From Rhodopseudomonas sp. P2A-2r (lineage in GTDB: Bacteria > Pseudomonadota > Alphaproteobacteria > Rhizobiales > Xanthobacteraceae): a stretch of DNA of 64,000 nucleotides. The translations under genes were made by a program, and so were the position numbers. Within the stretch, counting starts at the first letter, position 1. Each line of letters begins with the position of its first letter. The notes beneath the pieces are model-generated. The model worked only from the letters and a program-made list of their open reading frames with translations, had not been told where the DNA came from and searched no databases. The DNA lies in contig NZ_CP110389.1 in the NCBI RefSeq assembly GCF_026015985.1, positions 3,008,001 through 3,072,000 on the forward strand, given 5' to 3'. Below, in pieces: positions 51,809 to 60,074 of this stretch.

Positions 51809-54291
51809 ATGACTCAAATGGACGCCAGAATCACCGAACTCGTGGTGCGGCTCACGGCGCTGGAACGCGAGCGCGCGGAGATCTTAGCCGAGATTAACAC
51901 CCTGCGATCGGTGCTGAGTGAAGAGGCCGCGGCCATCAAAGCGGTCCCTTCGGCAAAAGCCGGCGATCCCATCGACCGGAATTCGACAATCGAAAACAAG
52001 ATTGCTCTGTTTCGCCGGCTTTTCCGCGGCCGCTCAGATGTCTTCCCCATCCGTTGGGAGAATCGCACGACGGGGCGCAGCGGGTACGCACCTGCCTGTG
52101 CAAATGAGTGGCAGCGTGGGATTTGCGAAAAACCAAAAGTCAAATGTTCGGCATGTCCAAATCAGGCATTCCGGGCCGTAGATGAAGTGTCGATCAATCG
52201 CCATCTACGCGGGACTGACACGAATGGCGTCCCGTTCGTTATGGGTGTCTATCCGATGCTTGCGGATAATACCTGTTCGTTCCTGGCCGCGGATTTCGAC
52301 GAAGGGGAATGGCGAAGAGATGTCTTCGCGTTCAGGGAGACCTGTCAGCGCCACAAAATTCCTGTTGCCGTCGAGCGGTCGCGATCCGGAAACGGTGCTC
52401 ACGCTTGGATTTTTTCGAGGAACCGATACCGGCGGCGTCAGCGCGCCGTCTCGGGGCCTTCCTAATCACCGACACGATGGAACGTGTCCCCGATATCGGA
52501 TTCGGATCCTACGATCGGTTTTTCCCGAGCCAAGATACAATGCCTGCGGGTGGCTTCGGTAATTTGATTGCCTTGCCGCTTCAGGGACTCGCGCGAAGTG
52601 CTGGCAACAGCGTGTTCATCGACGAGTCTTGTTCGCCATATCTGGATCAATGGGCCTTCCTGTCAGCGATTGAACCTATCGCGCGATCGAGGGTGGATCA
52701 TCTGGTCGAGGAAGCGAGTGCATCTGGAAAACTTCTCGGCGTACGTATTCCTCTTGTCGACGAAGACGAAGAACCGTGGCTTGCCCCACCATCGCGCCGA
52801 CAACCAACGCCAGCAATAAGCGAGCCACTGCCAAGCGCGATCACCATCGTGCAGGCCGACCAGATTTACATCCTGCGTCACGCGCTACCGCCACCCTTGA
52901 TCGCGCGCCTTATTCGTCTCGCGGCGTTCCAGAACCCAGAATTCTACGCTGCACAAGCAATGCGACGATCGACCCATGACAAGCCTCGGATCATCTCCTG
53001 CGCAGAGTTGACCAGCCGTCACATTGCTTTACCTCGCGGCTGCTTCGACGCCGTCCGCGATCTCCTCGTGTCAGTTGGAATTGCAGTAACGATCGAAGAT
53101 TGCCGCGCTATCGGTGCGCCGATCCCATTTGCCTTCACTGGCGCATTACGCTCCGATCAGGAAGCCGCGATCACAGCCCTGTTGCCGCATGACACCGGCG
53201 TGCTCGCGGCAACGACGGCGTTCGGCAAGACGATCCTAGCCATCCGGATGATGGCCGAGCGCGGACGGAATACATTGATCCTCGTTCACCGCCGTCAGCT
53301 GATGGATCAATGGATCGAGAGGCTCACAGCGTTCTCAACTATGCCGCGTGACGCGATCGGCATGATCGGCGGCGGTCGTCGCAAGCCGAAAGGTCAGGTT
53401 GACGTCGCCCTGATCCAGAGCCTGGTTCGCAAGGGAGAAGTCGATGATATCGTCGGCAATTATGGGCATCTCGTAGTCGACGAATGCCACCATTTGTCGG
53501 CGGTAAGCTTTGAACTGGTCGCGCGCCGCAGCAAGGCTCGCTACATTCTCGGTCTGTCAGCAACGGTTACGCGAAAAGACGGACATCACCCGATCATCGT
53601 TATGCAATGTGGTCCCGTTCGCCATCGCGTGGATGCACGAACCGAGGCAGCCAAGCGCCCATTCGATCACGTGGTGCGGATCCGGGATACCAGCTTCCAA
53701 CTTCAAGCCACATTGGGGACCCCTGCTCCTTCCATTCAGGATGTTTTCAAGGAGTTGGTTGATGATGAAGTGCGCAATGATCTGATATTCGATGACGTCT
53801 TGTGTGCTCTTGAGGCGGGCCGCTCCCCCGTCGTGATAACTGAGCGCACCGCCCATTTGGAGACCATCGCAAAGCGTCTTGAGCGTTTTGCTAGGCATGT
53901 GGTCGTATTGCGCGGTGGGCAAAGCGAGAAGCAGCGGCGCGACAGCGCCGCGCGGCTCGCAGCAATTCCTCAAGGCGAGGAACGTGTCATAGTCGCGACC
54001 GGACGCTACCTCGGCGAGGGTTTCGATGATTCTCGCCTCGATACCCTTTTTCTTACCATGCCGATTGCATGGAAAGGCACGCTTGCCCAGTACGCCGGCC
54101 GGCTGCATCGTCTCAACGACGCCAAGCGCGAGGTGATCATATATGATTATGTCGACATGAGAGTGCCGGTTCTGGCCCGTATGGCTGCGAAACGCCGCAT
54201 TGGCTATCAGTCAATTGGATACAAGATATTGGGTGCGCGCGATCTGTTTTCCGGTCAGGTGGTAACATCGAGCGCACTCGCTACGCGATAG
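51809..54291 (+). pseudogene. Archaeo-eukaryotic primase / SF2 helicase protein (TOTE-conflict type), frameshifted
   Basis: Starting MTQMDARITELVVRLTALER, a coiled coil leads into the primase domain. It has FRGRSDVFPIRWENRTTGRS, Cys-rich KPKVKCSACPNQAFRAV, the catalytic DxD in CSFLAADFDEGEW and RSRSGNGAHAWIF. The frame then shifts by one base at the TTTTTT run 52410-52415; restored it reads AWIFFEEPIPAASARRLG. The helicase part has Walker A TTAFGKTILAIRMM, DECH box VVDECHHLSAVSF, motif III GLSATVTRKDG and motif VI QYAGRLHRLND. Architecture matches primase-helicases described as TOTE conflict systems, thought to act against invading DNA. About 827 residues when repaired. The break may be a sequencing error. 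Confidence 0.88.
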
Positions 54292-54472
54292 CCAGGCGAC
54301 CAAATAGTTAGAAGAGCTCGGGCGGAATTACAGGAGGCCGCCAAGCAGGACAATTCCTTTTCAGCCTGTCCGACGCCAAGGGCGCCGATTTTGTGAGTGG
54401 ATATCGCCAGATCTGAAAGGAGCGAAACCAACTCCCGGCTATCATTGCCAATGATCTCGCGGAGGCGCCTCG

Positions 54473-56071
54473 ATGAGCCGAACCCAGCCAAAATCCTCGC
54501 CGACGGATGAGTATGCGAGACGGATTGCGCAGGCGATCGCCAAGGGTCGACCGCCCCCATTCAATGATGCCTTCGATCGGTATTGCGAAAGCTCTCCACG
54601 CGAAATCTTTGCCGCCTTCACGGGCGCGGCTCGCCACATGCCCCCTGCCGGCCGGGATGAGCCGCTTGCGATCGGTTATCTGGTTCTGCTGCAGCGGCTG
54701 CTCGAGCATCTGCGTTATCGCACCGATCGCGGCTACGTGGACGCAGCCAAACTGATCGCGGATTTTCAGGCCGACGTCGTCGCGCAGGTCGAGGCCGGAA
54801 ACGTCGACGGCCGTATGTTTGCCTTTGTGGGAGGAGCCCTGCACCAGTCGAAAATCTCGGCATCGCCTGAGCTTGCGGCGGCGTCGGCAAGGCAGCCCGT
54901 CGACCCGGACGAGGGCGGTCCGCTTCCGACCAACGTCCACGCGGCTCTCGCCGGCATCCTCGAAGCCTGCGACGGCGATCCGTTTCTGGCCATGGGCTCG
55001 CTGATCGAAAGCGGTCATGCCATGCCGACGGAAACCCGCAGCGCCTTTGCCGTGGGCTTGGCGCTTGCCGGCATCCCCGAAGCGCGTGGCGCCGCGGTTC
55101 TGTTCCTGCTCGACCCAAATTCGACTGTGCGCCGGGCGGTTGCCGGCGCGCTTGCACAGGTCGCTGCCTCGCTGACGCCGACAGAGGTTCGGCGGCTGAT
55201 CGCAATGCGCAATTGGCGACCAGAGAACGAGCGAGCCGAAGTCGACGCGGTCATCCGCAAGGCGCGGGCGGCTGGGATCGATTGCGCGCCATGGGGCGCT
55301 GGCAGCATCGAGGCAATCGTCGCCACCGCCGTCGATGGTGCCACAGCGCAGGGATTCCTGCTGATATCCCCGGCCGGACGGAAAAAGCGGATATCGTCGG
55401 TCCTGACCAAAGGCGGGATTGCGGATGCCTGGAGCGGCGAGCCGGAATCGCGCCGCCAGATCGAGATGAGTCTCGCCGCCGCCGGGATGGATACCCCAAC
55501 ACTTGCCGTATCCCGATCATATCTCGATCGCATCGTTGCGCACGAACTGGCGCTCACTATCGAGAAACGGGAAGCGCCGCCGTTCGGCCTGCTCCAAGTC
55601 GCCGAAACTATCGGCGGTGCCGATTGGCAGCCCGCGCGTATGGCCTTTGGTGAAACGCTCGCCGGGCTGTTCGCCGAGGTCCCCAAGGCGATGTGTGAGC
55701 CCGCCACGCTCGGATCGGTGCTTCGGATGAGCAACGAACTTGCCGAGCTGGAGGCCGTCGCAGAATCCTGGTTCGAGGACGACCCGCTGGTCGCTCAAGC
55801 GGTGGAGCGCGCCCGCGGCGGTGATCGTGCCAAACTTGTTACTTATCTATTGCAGAGCGTCATCGCCCGACATCGTGATAAATGGGCTCACATTGTTTTG
55901 CGCACGGCCCTATGGATGCGCGAGGCTCCACCGGAGGCCGACCTATGCTGGCGCGAGCTCGCGATCGTCGCAAAAGCGCTCGCCGATGGACGGGACATGA
56001 CCGAGATCGGGTTGATGCGCGATATCGCATTGCGGACGATCGCGGTGCTCAGGAGCGCTGGGCCGATGTGA
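54473..56071 (+). CDS. Large hypothetical protein, helical-repeat-like
   Basis: 532 residues from MSRTQPKSSPTDEYARRIAQ. No recognised domain. The sequence is mostly helical: VLLQRLLEHLRYRTDRGYVD, LTPTEVRRLIAMRNWRPENE, GLLQVAETIGGADWQPARMA. One stretch around 205-235 (FLLDPNSTVRRAVAGALAQV) resembles a HEAT repeat. Base use is like the backbone. It lies 180 bases after the primase-helicase on the same strand and inside the 14-base inverted repeats, so it may be a partner in the same system. The gap before it (54292-54472) holds no other gene. Confidence 0.75.
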   Translation: MSRTQPKSSPTDEYARRIAQAIAKGRPPPFNDAFDRYCESSPREIFAAFTGAARHMPPAGRDEPLAIGYLVLLQRLLEHLRYRTDRGYVDAAKLIADFQADVVAQVEAGNVDGRMFAFVGGALHQSKISASPELAAASARQPVDPDEGGPLPTNVHAALAGILEACDGDPFLAMGSLIESGHAMPTETRSAFAVGLALAGIPEARGAAVLFLLDPNSTVRRAVAGALAQVAASLTPTEVRRLIAMRNWRPENERAEVDAVIRKARAAGIDCAPWGAGSIEAIVATAVDGATAQGFLLISPAGRKKRISSVLTKGGIADAWSGEPESRRQIEMSLAAAGMDTPTLAVSRSYLDRIVAHELALTIEKREAPPFGLLQVAETIGGADWQPARMAFGETLAGLFAEVPKAMCEPATLGSVLRMSNELAELEAVAESWFEDDPLVAQAVERARGGDRAKLVTYLLQSVIARHRDKWAHIVLRTALWMREAPPEADLCWRELAIVAKALADGRDMTEIGLMRDIALRTIAVLRSAGPM

Positions 56072-56382
56072 AAGAGCCGCAGACGCGTTTTGCGCTGCCT
56101 TTTCGCCGAATTCGGGGATTTGGCAGTGAGGCGGGGCTCCCAATGAAATCGGTCGCCAAAAATTATATTGCTATGTCAATGACATAAGAGTTCAGAATTG
56201 CTATTCTGAATGGTGTCAAAATAGACTAACTAACTAAGCTATCTCTGACGTATTTGGCTGCACGACGTGTGTCTCAATTTGCGCTGGGGATACGCCGGGG
56301 ACGCAAAGTTGTCCCTGTACTGTCAATGCAAACTGGGGGCGATAGAATTTCCTCTGGGGGCACCATCAGAAGCGGCCGAGCG
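56072..56382. other. AT-richer intergenic region
   Basis: About 310 bases between convergent genes, clearly poorer in GC than its surroundings at 56150-56260 and containing the hairpin TTCAGAA ... TTCTGAA (56191-56210) and a TAACTAACTAA stretch. The first part of a short frame at 56267 is not convincing. Probably a junction of the accessory unit. Confidence 0.45.
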
Positions 56383-56541
56383 CTACAGCCAGCCCCGCTC
56401 GCCAAATGCAGAGAGATCAACTCCAGGCGGGGCATACCATCCCGTCGAGCCATACCGGGCGCCAAGCTTCAGAGCGAGATCCTTGTTGCCATAAGGAATC
56501 CGCAGCGGTGTCCCTGCCGCCGGATATGGTTGGGTGGGCAT
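56383..56541 (-). CDS. DUF5710 domain small protein
   Basis: 52 residues from MPTQPYPAAGTPLRIPYGNK at 56541, 20 bases after topB. The DUF5710 core is RIPYGNKDLALKLGARYGST then GWYAPPGVDLSAFGERGWL, the pattern L-x-I-P-x-x-x-K-x-x-A-x-x-L-G-A-R-x ... W-Y-x-P-x-G. In plasmids and integrative elements this domain often accompanies primases or topoisomerases and probably binds DNA. A longer open frame exists upstream but overlaps topB in another frame and is Arg-rich, so I take the shorter start. Confidence 0.78.
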   Translation of the reverse strand: MPTQPYPAAGTPLRIPYGNKDLALKLGARYGSTGWYAPPGVDLSAFGERGWL

Positions 56542-56560
56542 TGATGCGCCGGCGGCAGCA

Positions 56561-58816
56561 TCAGCCTTTCGTTTTCGGGCTAATTTTCTCGGTGCTGTCG
56601 ATTGAGGCGCAGTCGATCCCGGCGGTCTGGAGAGCGGTCTTGCGACCGCTCTTGCGGCGCTTCGTGCCTTTGTTCGAGTCGATCCACGCCGCCATGGCAG
56701 CCGAATTGGCCTTGGCCTCGTCGGGAATGACGACGCCTTTCCCGAGCGCGATCTTCGTTGCGTACAAAAACTGTGCCGGACTGATCGATTTCGGTTCTGC
56801 CTTCCCGAGCGCTTTTCCGTCGGCTTTCTTGGGGGCTTGCTGCTTGAGAAACGCACCGCAGATCGATATCGACGTCTTGTAGCCGGGCGGAGGTTTGATG
56901 CCGTTTTGCCGGGCGAGGCTGTCGGCAAAGCGCCTCATCGCAGGCGTGGGTGGATATGCTGCAGCACCGTTGTCTATTGAGGCGCCAAGCAAGGGAGGCC
57001 CTCCGACGGCGGCGCCTTCCATGAGCTTGCCGATGATGCGTTGGGCGACATCACACACGGCGTCGATTGCGCCGACCATCTCCTGCTTGCCGACGACGAC
57101 ATCGTCGAGCAGGCATTCGAGTTGTGCAGTCACGCCCGGATCGACTAGCGCCGGATCGGCCTGTTTGAGAACACCGAACAGCGATAGGCCGGCCTCGGTC
57201 GGCACGATGTGCTTTCCCTGGGCAATCAGAAAACCCTGCTTCTTCAGGCCGCCGATGATCTCAGCCCGGGTCGCCGGCGTGCCAATGCCCTTAGCTTCCT
57301 TCAGGCGGTCCCGCAGAATCTCATCCTCAACAAAGCGCCAGGCATTTTGCATGGCCTCGATCAGAGTGCCTTCGTTGTAACGCGGTGGCGGTCGGGTCTC
57401 CTTGTCCTCAATTTTGGGGTCCTGCAGTTGTGCGGTCTCGCCGTTACGCAGCGGCGGCAGCAATTGCGCCTCATCGCCTTTTTCGTCGGCGGGTTGCCAC
57501 TCTGGGAAGGCGGCTCGCCAGCCGAGATCGATAGGCTGGCGACCGGCAGCGCGGAATTCGAAGCGGCGCACGTCGAGCGTTGCGGTTGTCTGCCGGTAGC
57601 GAAAGTCAGGCATCAGGGCGGCCAGATATGCCCGCGCGATGACATCGAACAGTTTCTTCTCGTCAGACGACAGACGAGGCCAGACCTCCGGCAGTTTTTC
57701 GATCGCGTTGACGTTGGGAATGACGGCGTGATGGCTCGCGCCTTCCAGCCCCTTGTCGTAGAAGTTGCCGCTCGCACCCTTGCGGATGACTGGCGGCTCG
57801 GGCATGGGGATCGTGCTGAACGATTGGCCCACCCGCAGGCCGGCCACGATCCGCGGCACATCCGAAATCAAGCTCGCCGGCAAATAGCGCACCTCGGCGC
57901 GCGGGTAAGTGATGATCTTCTTGCTCTGGCCATCATAGAGCTCCTGCGCCACCTCAAGCGTCTTGCTGGCGGACCAGCCGAAGCGAGAGCCGCAGAGTTT
58001 CTGCAGCGACGGCAAATCGTGCAACTTGGGCGGTCCCTGTCGCTTATCTTCGACACGCACAGCGAGCGCGCCCTCGAAGCCTTCGGCTGCTTTGACGACT
58101 TCTTCGGCAATCTCGCGTCGAACGATCCGATCCTGCGGCGCGTGCCGCATCTGAAATCGGCCTCCCTCCACTTTCGCTGTGGCTACAACTTCAAAATAGG
58201 CGAGGGGCACGAAGTTCCGGATCTCCAACTCGCGCTTGCACACAATGGCCAAGGTCGGCGTCTTCACCCGGCCGACGCCGATCACTCTCCGCGTGCCACG
58301 ACCCAGGATGACGGTTGCAGTCCGGGTGAGTGACAAGTTGTAGATTTGGTCGGCCTGCCGGCGCGCGACGGCAGCGGCGTAAAGGCGGGCGTATTCGGCA
58401 TTTGGCTTTGCCCGGCCGAATGCATCGCGGATGGTCTGCGAGTCCTGCGCCGTAAACAGCACCCGCAGGACTTCGCCGCTATATTTGTAATGCTCAAGAA
58501 TTTCCTGGCCGATTAGCTGGCCTTCGCGGTCGCAATCAGTGGCGAGCCAAACCCGCTTGGCGGTACGAAGGGCCTCGCGAATGGCTTTGAGCTTGGCGGC
58601 TTTGTTGCCGCCCTCTGCTGGGCGAGTGTCGTAAAGGCCTTCCGGCCGCAAAAGGATCGCTGACCACCGCTTCCACTCCGGAACAACATCCTCGGGTTCG
58701 AGTAGGTCGAACAGATGGCCTTCGGCCGGAAGGATATCCCCGTAGCGTGAGCCAACGGCGGCACGGACATCTTTTGCCTGGCTGGTTTTCTCGGTGATGA
58801 CGATCTGCGCAGGCAT
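56561..58816 (-). CDS. topB: DNA topoisomerase III
   Basis: 751 residues from MPAQIVITEKTSQAKDVRAA. Type IA topoisomerase. Toprim: Glu9 in VITEKTSQ and the DxD Asp94/Asp96 in LATDCDREGQLIGQEI. QADQIYNLSLTRTATVI and RVIGVGRVKTPTLAIV are the next conserved helices, and the active-site Tyr304 is in KKIITYPRAEVRYLP. The usual TYPRTD reads TYPRAE here, a change shared by some mobile-element topoisomerases. GTLIEAMQNAWRFVEDE and GIGTPATRAEIIGGLKKQGF follow. The C-terminus ends with Lys-rich segments. It resolves DNA intermediates in plasmid or ICE transfer rather than serving the chromosome. It is next to a DUF5710 gene. Confidence 0.94.
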   Translation of the reverse strand: MPAQIVITEKTSQAKDVRAAVGSRYGDILPAEGHLFDLLEPEDVVPEWKRWSAILLRPEGLYDTRPAEGGNKAAKLKAIREALRTAKRVWLATDCDREGQLIGQEILEHYKYSGEVLRVLFTAQDSQTIRDAFGRAKPNAEYARLYAAAVARRQADQIYNLSLTRTATVILGRGTRRVIGVGRVKTPTLAIVCKRELEIRNFVPLAYFEVVATAKVEGGRFQMRHAPQDRIVRREIAEEVVKAAEGFEGALAVRVEDKRQGPPKLHDLPSLQKLCGSRFGWSASKTLEVAQELYDGQSKKIITYPRAEVRYLPASLISDVPRIVAGLRVGQSFSTIPMPEPPVIRKGASGNFYDKGLEGASHHAVIPNVNAIEKLPEVWPRLSSDEKKLFDVIARAYLAALMPDFRYRQTTATLDVRRFEFRAAGRQPIDLGWRAAFPEWQPADEKGDEAQLLPPLRNGETAQLQDPKIEDKETRPPPRYNEGTLIEAMQNAWRFVEDEILRDRLKEAKGIGTPATRAEIIGGLKKQGFLIAQGKHIVPTEAGLSLFGVLKQADPALVDPGVTAQLECLLDDVVVGKQEMVGAIDAVCDVAQRIIGKLMEGAAVGGPPLLGASIDNGAAAYPPTPAMRRFADSLARQNGIKPPPGYKTSISICGAFLKQQAPKKADGKALGKAEPKSISPAQFLYATKIALGKGVVIPDEAKANSAAMAAWIDSNKGTKRRKSGRKTALQTAGIDCASIDSTEKISPKTKG

Positions 58817-59192
58817 TGCGGTTTACCAGAAGGAACGGCTCAGTCTCGCGGTAAAAGAACATAACATGAACATCGCGTCGAGGCAAATTTTCGTATTCGT
58901 AAAACGTCGGGCGCTCCGACTTTTTTGCGAATGTTGATCGATGGACGCGGTGTGATGCTTTCAGGAAGATCGGCCGCCCTAGCCGGTGAAGCCAGCAATT
59001 CCGTTTGTTCAGCTTGACGCATTTGTCATGCCAACCACCGACTCCTCCGAACAGGGCGTGGGACTCCACGCCGATTAACGCCGCACGCCGCGCGGATGAA
59101 CCAGAAACCCTCCCTTCGTGAAGTCCCTCAATTTGTCTCACGGGTGCTGACGGGGAACAGTCCTCGCGCAAGTGGTTTATGGAGACACCGAG
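58817..59192. other. Intergenic region with an IS-end-like repeat
   Basis: About 375 bases upstream of topB on one side and before a porin fragment on the other. Contains the first copy of the 25-base repeat (59114-59138). No full gene seen. Frames on the minus strand include SAPVRQIEGLHEG, which resembles the end of the GGDEF-EAL frame at 60.1 kb because both copies read through the same repeat. Confidence 0.45.
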
Positions 59193-59507
59193 ATGGTTCA
59201 GATGGCCTGTTCGGAGCGCATCGCTTCCATTGCGAGGCGTGCGATTGTCGCCGCCGTTGCTGCATTTGCTAGTGGTGCTGCGTTGGCGCAAAATGACTCA
59301 TCAAAGCCCGGAACAGCGGTGTCCACGCCCGTGTTTATGGAGTCCTCGCTGGTCGGAACCCTGCGTCAACTGACCGATCCGGGAGGGCTTCGCCCCCGAT
59401 TGGAGCAAGCAGGACTGCAATTCACGTTTTCCTACTACAGTGACCCTTTTGGAAACCCTGTGGGCGGGGTGCTGCAGGGGGCAGGTTATGACGGCCGCTT
59501 CGGCGTC
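59193..59507 (+). pseudogene. 5' fragment of an OprB-like carbohydrate-selective porin
   Basis: From MVQMACSERIASIARRAIVA, a signal peptide ending near ALAQ, followed by LVGTLRQLTDPGGLRPRLEQ, AGLQFTFSYYSDPFGNPVGG and VLQGAGYDGRFGV. This is the start of an OprB-type porin. After FGV the sequence changes to LPAHRQFRMPWCSGCGRPL and ends soon after, so about 400 residues of barrel are missing. A deletion or insertion after 59507 is likely. Confidence 0.7.
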
Positions 59508-60074
59508 CTGCCAGCACATCGCCAGTTCCGGATGCCTTGGTGTTCGGGATGCGGACGACCATTAAGTTTTAAAAGCCAATCGATCGATGTACGACATGTC
59601 GCCGCCGATCATTTCCCCGAATTCGCAATAAGCTGCTGCGAAACGTCCCAGAGCCGAGCGGCCTTGCCAGCGTCGAGCGCATAGGCTGTGAATAAGCATC
59701 GAAGTTGGGCTCTGACGCAATTTTGATGACGCATCGTTGCTCGGTAGCTCGATCTAATGAATCAGTTCAAGAACCTGGCTGCCAAGAGCGGGAAACGCAG
59801 TGACGCGTGTCACTCGCGCCTCCGTCAGCTGCACCATATCCGAAAACGGAGAGTCATTTCAAAGAGATCGGCCACTGCGGCTTTTCGCCGGCACGAGTCG
59901 CCGCCGTTCGCGAAGAGGCGCCTGATCTGGTGCTCAGCGATGCGATAGTGCCGCTGCTTGATGCTTCGGTATGGAAGGGCGATGATCGATCTTCTGCAAG
60001 CCCGGCCGATAGGCGCCACCTAGTTGCGGTACACCGTCATCGAAGTTGCGTCAGAGCCTTTATTCCACGCAGAT
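59508..60074. other. Decayed region with gene fragments
   Basis: About 565 bases containing no intact gene. A possible C-terminal fragment of a short-chain dehydrogenase lies at 59609-59700 on the minus strand. A stretch around 59890-59960 reads VAAVREEAPDLVLSDAIVP, reminiscent of a response-regulator receiver domain, but is too short to call. Confidence 0.45.
59609..59700 (-). pseudogene. Short C-terminal fragment, short-chain dehydrogenase-like
   Basis: Minus-strand frame reading AYALDAGKAARLWDVSQQLI then ANSGK and a stop at 59609. Many short-chain dehydrogenases end with a D-P/A-x-x-A-x-R-L-W-x-x-S-x-x-L helix, which this resembles. No upstream coding is visible. Offered as a weak call only. 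Confidence 0.35.

Larger units (their letters stand above)
51672..56215. repeat. 14-base inverted repeat bracketing the primase-helicase segment
   Basis: CACCATTCAGAATA at 51672-51685, just after the tRNA, is the exact reverse complement of TATTCTGAATGGTG at 56202-56215. The right copy is itself part of a hairpin (TTCAGAA at 56191-56197 with TTCTGAA at 56204-56210). The pair encloses the primase-helicase gene and the unknown gene at 54473. It may mark the ends of a mobile unit, or be coincidence. No target duplication was established. Confidence 0.45.

Noticed and set aside
59890..59960. Response-regulator receiver fragment
   Set aside because: Only about 20 residues resemble one; too short and not supported by neighbouring frames.
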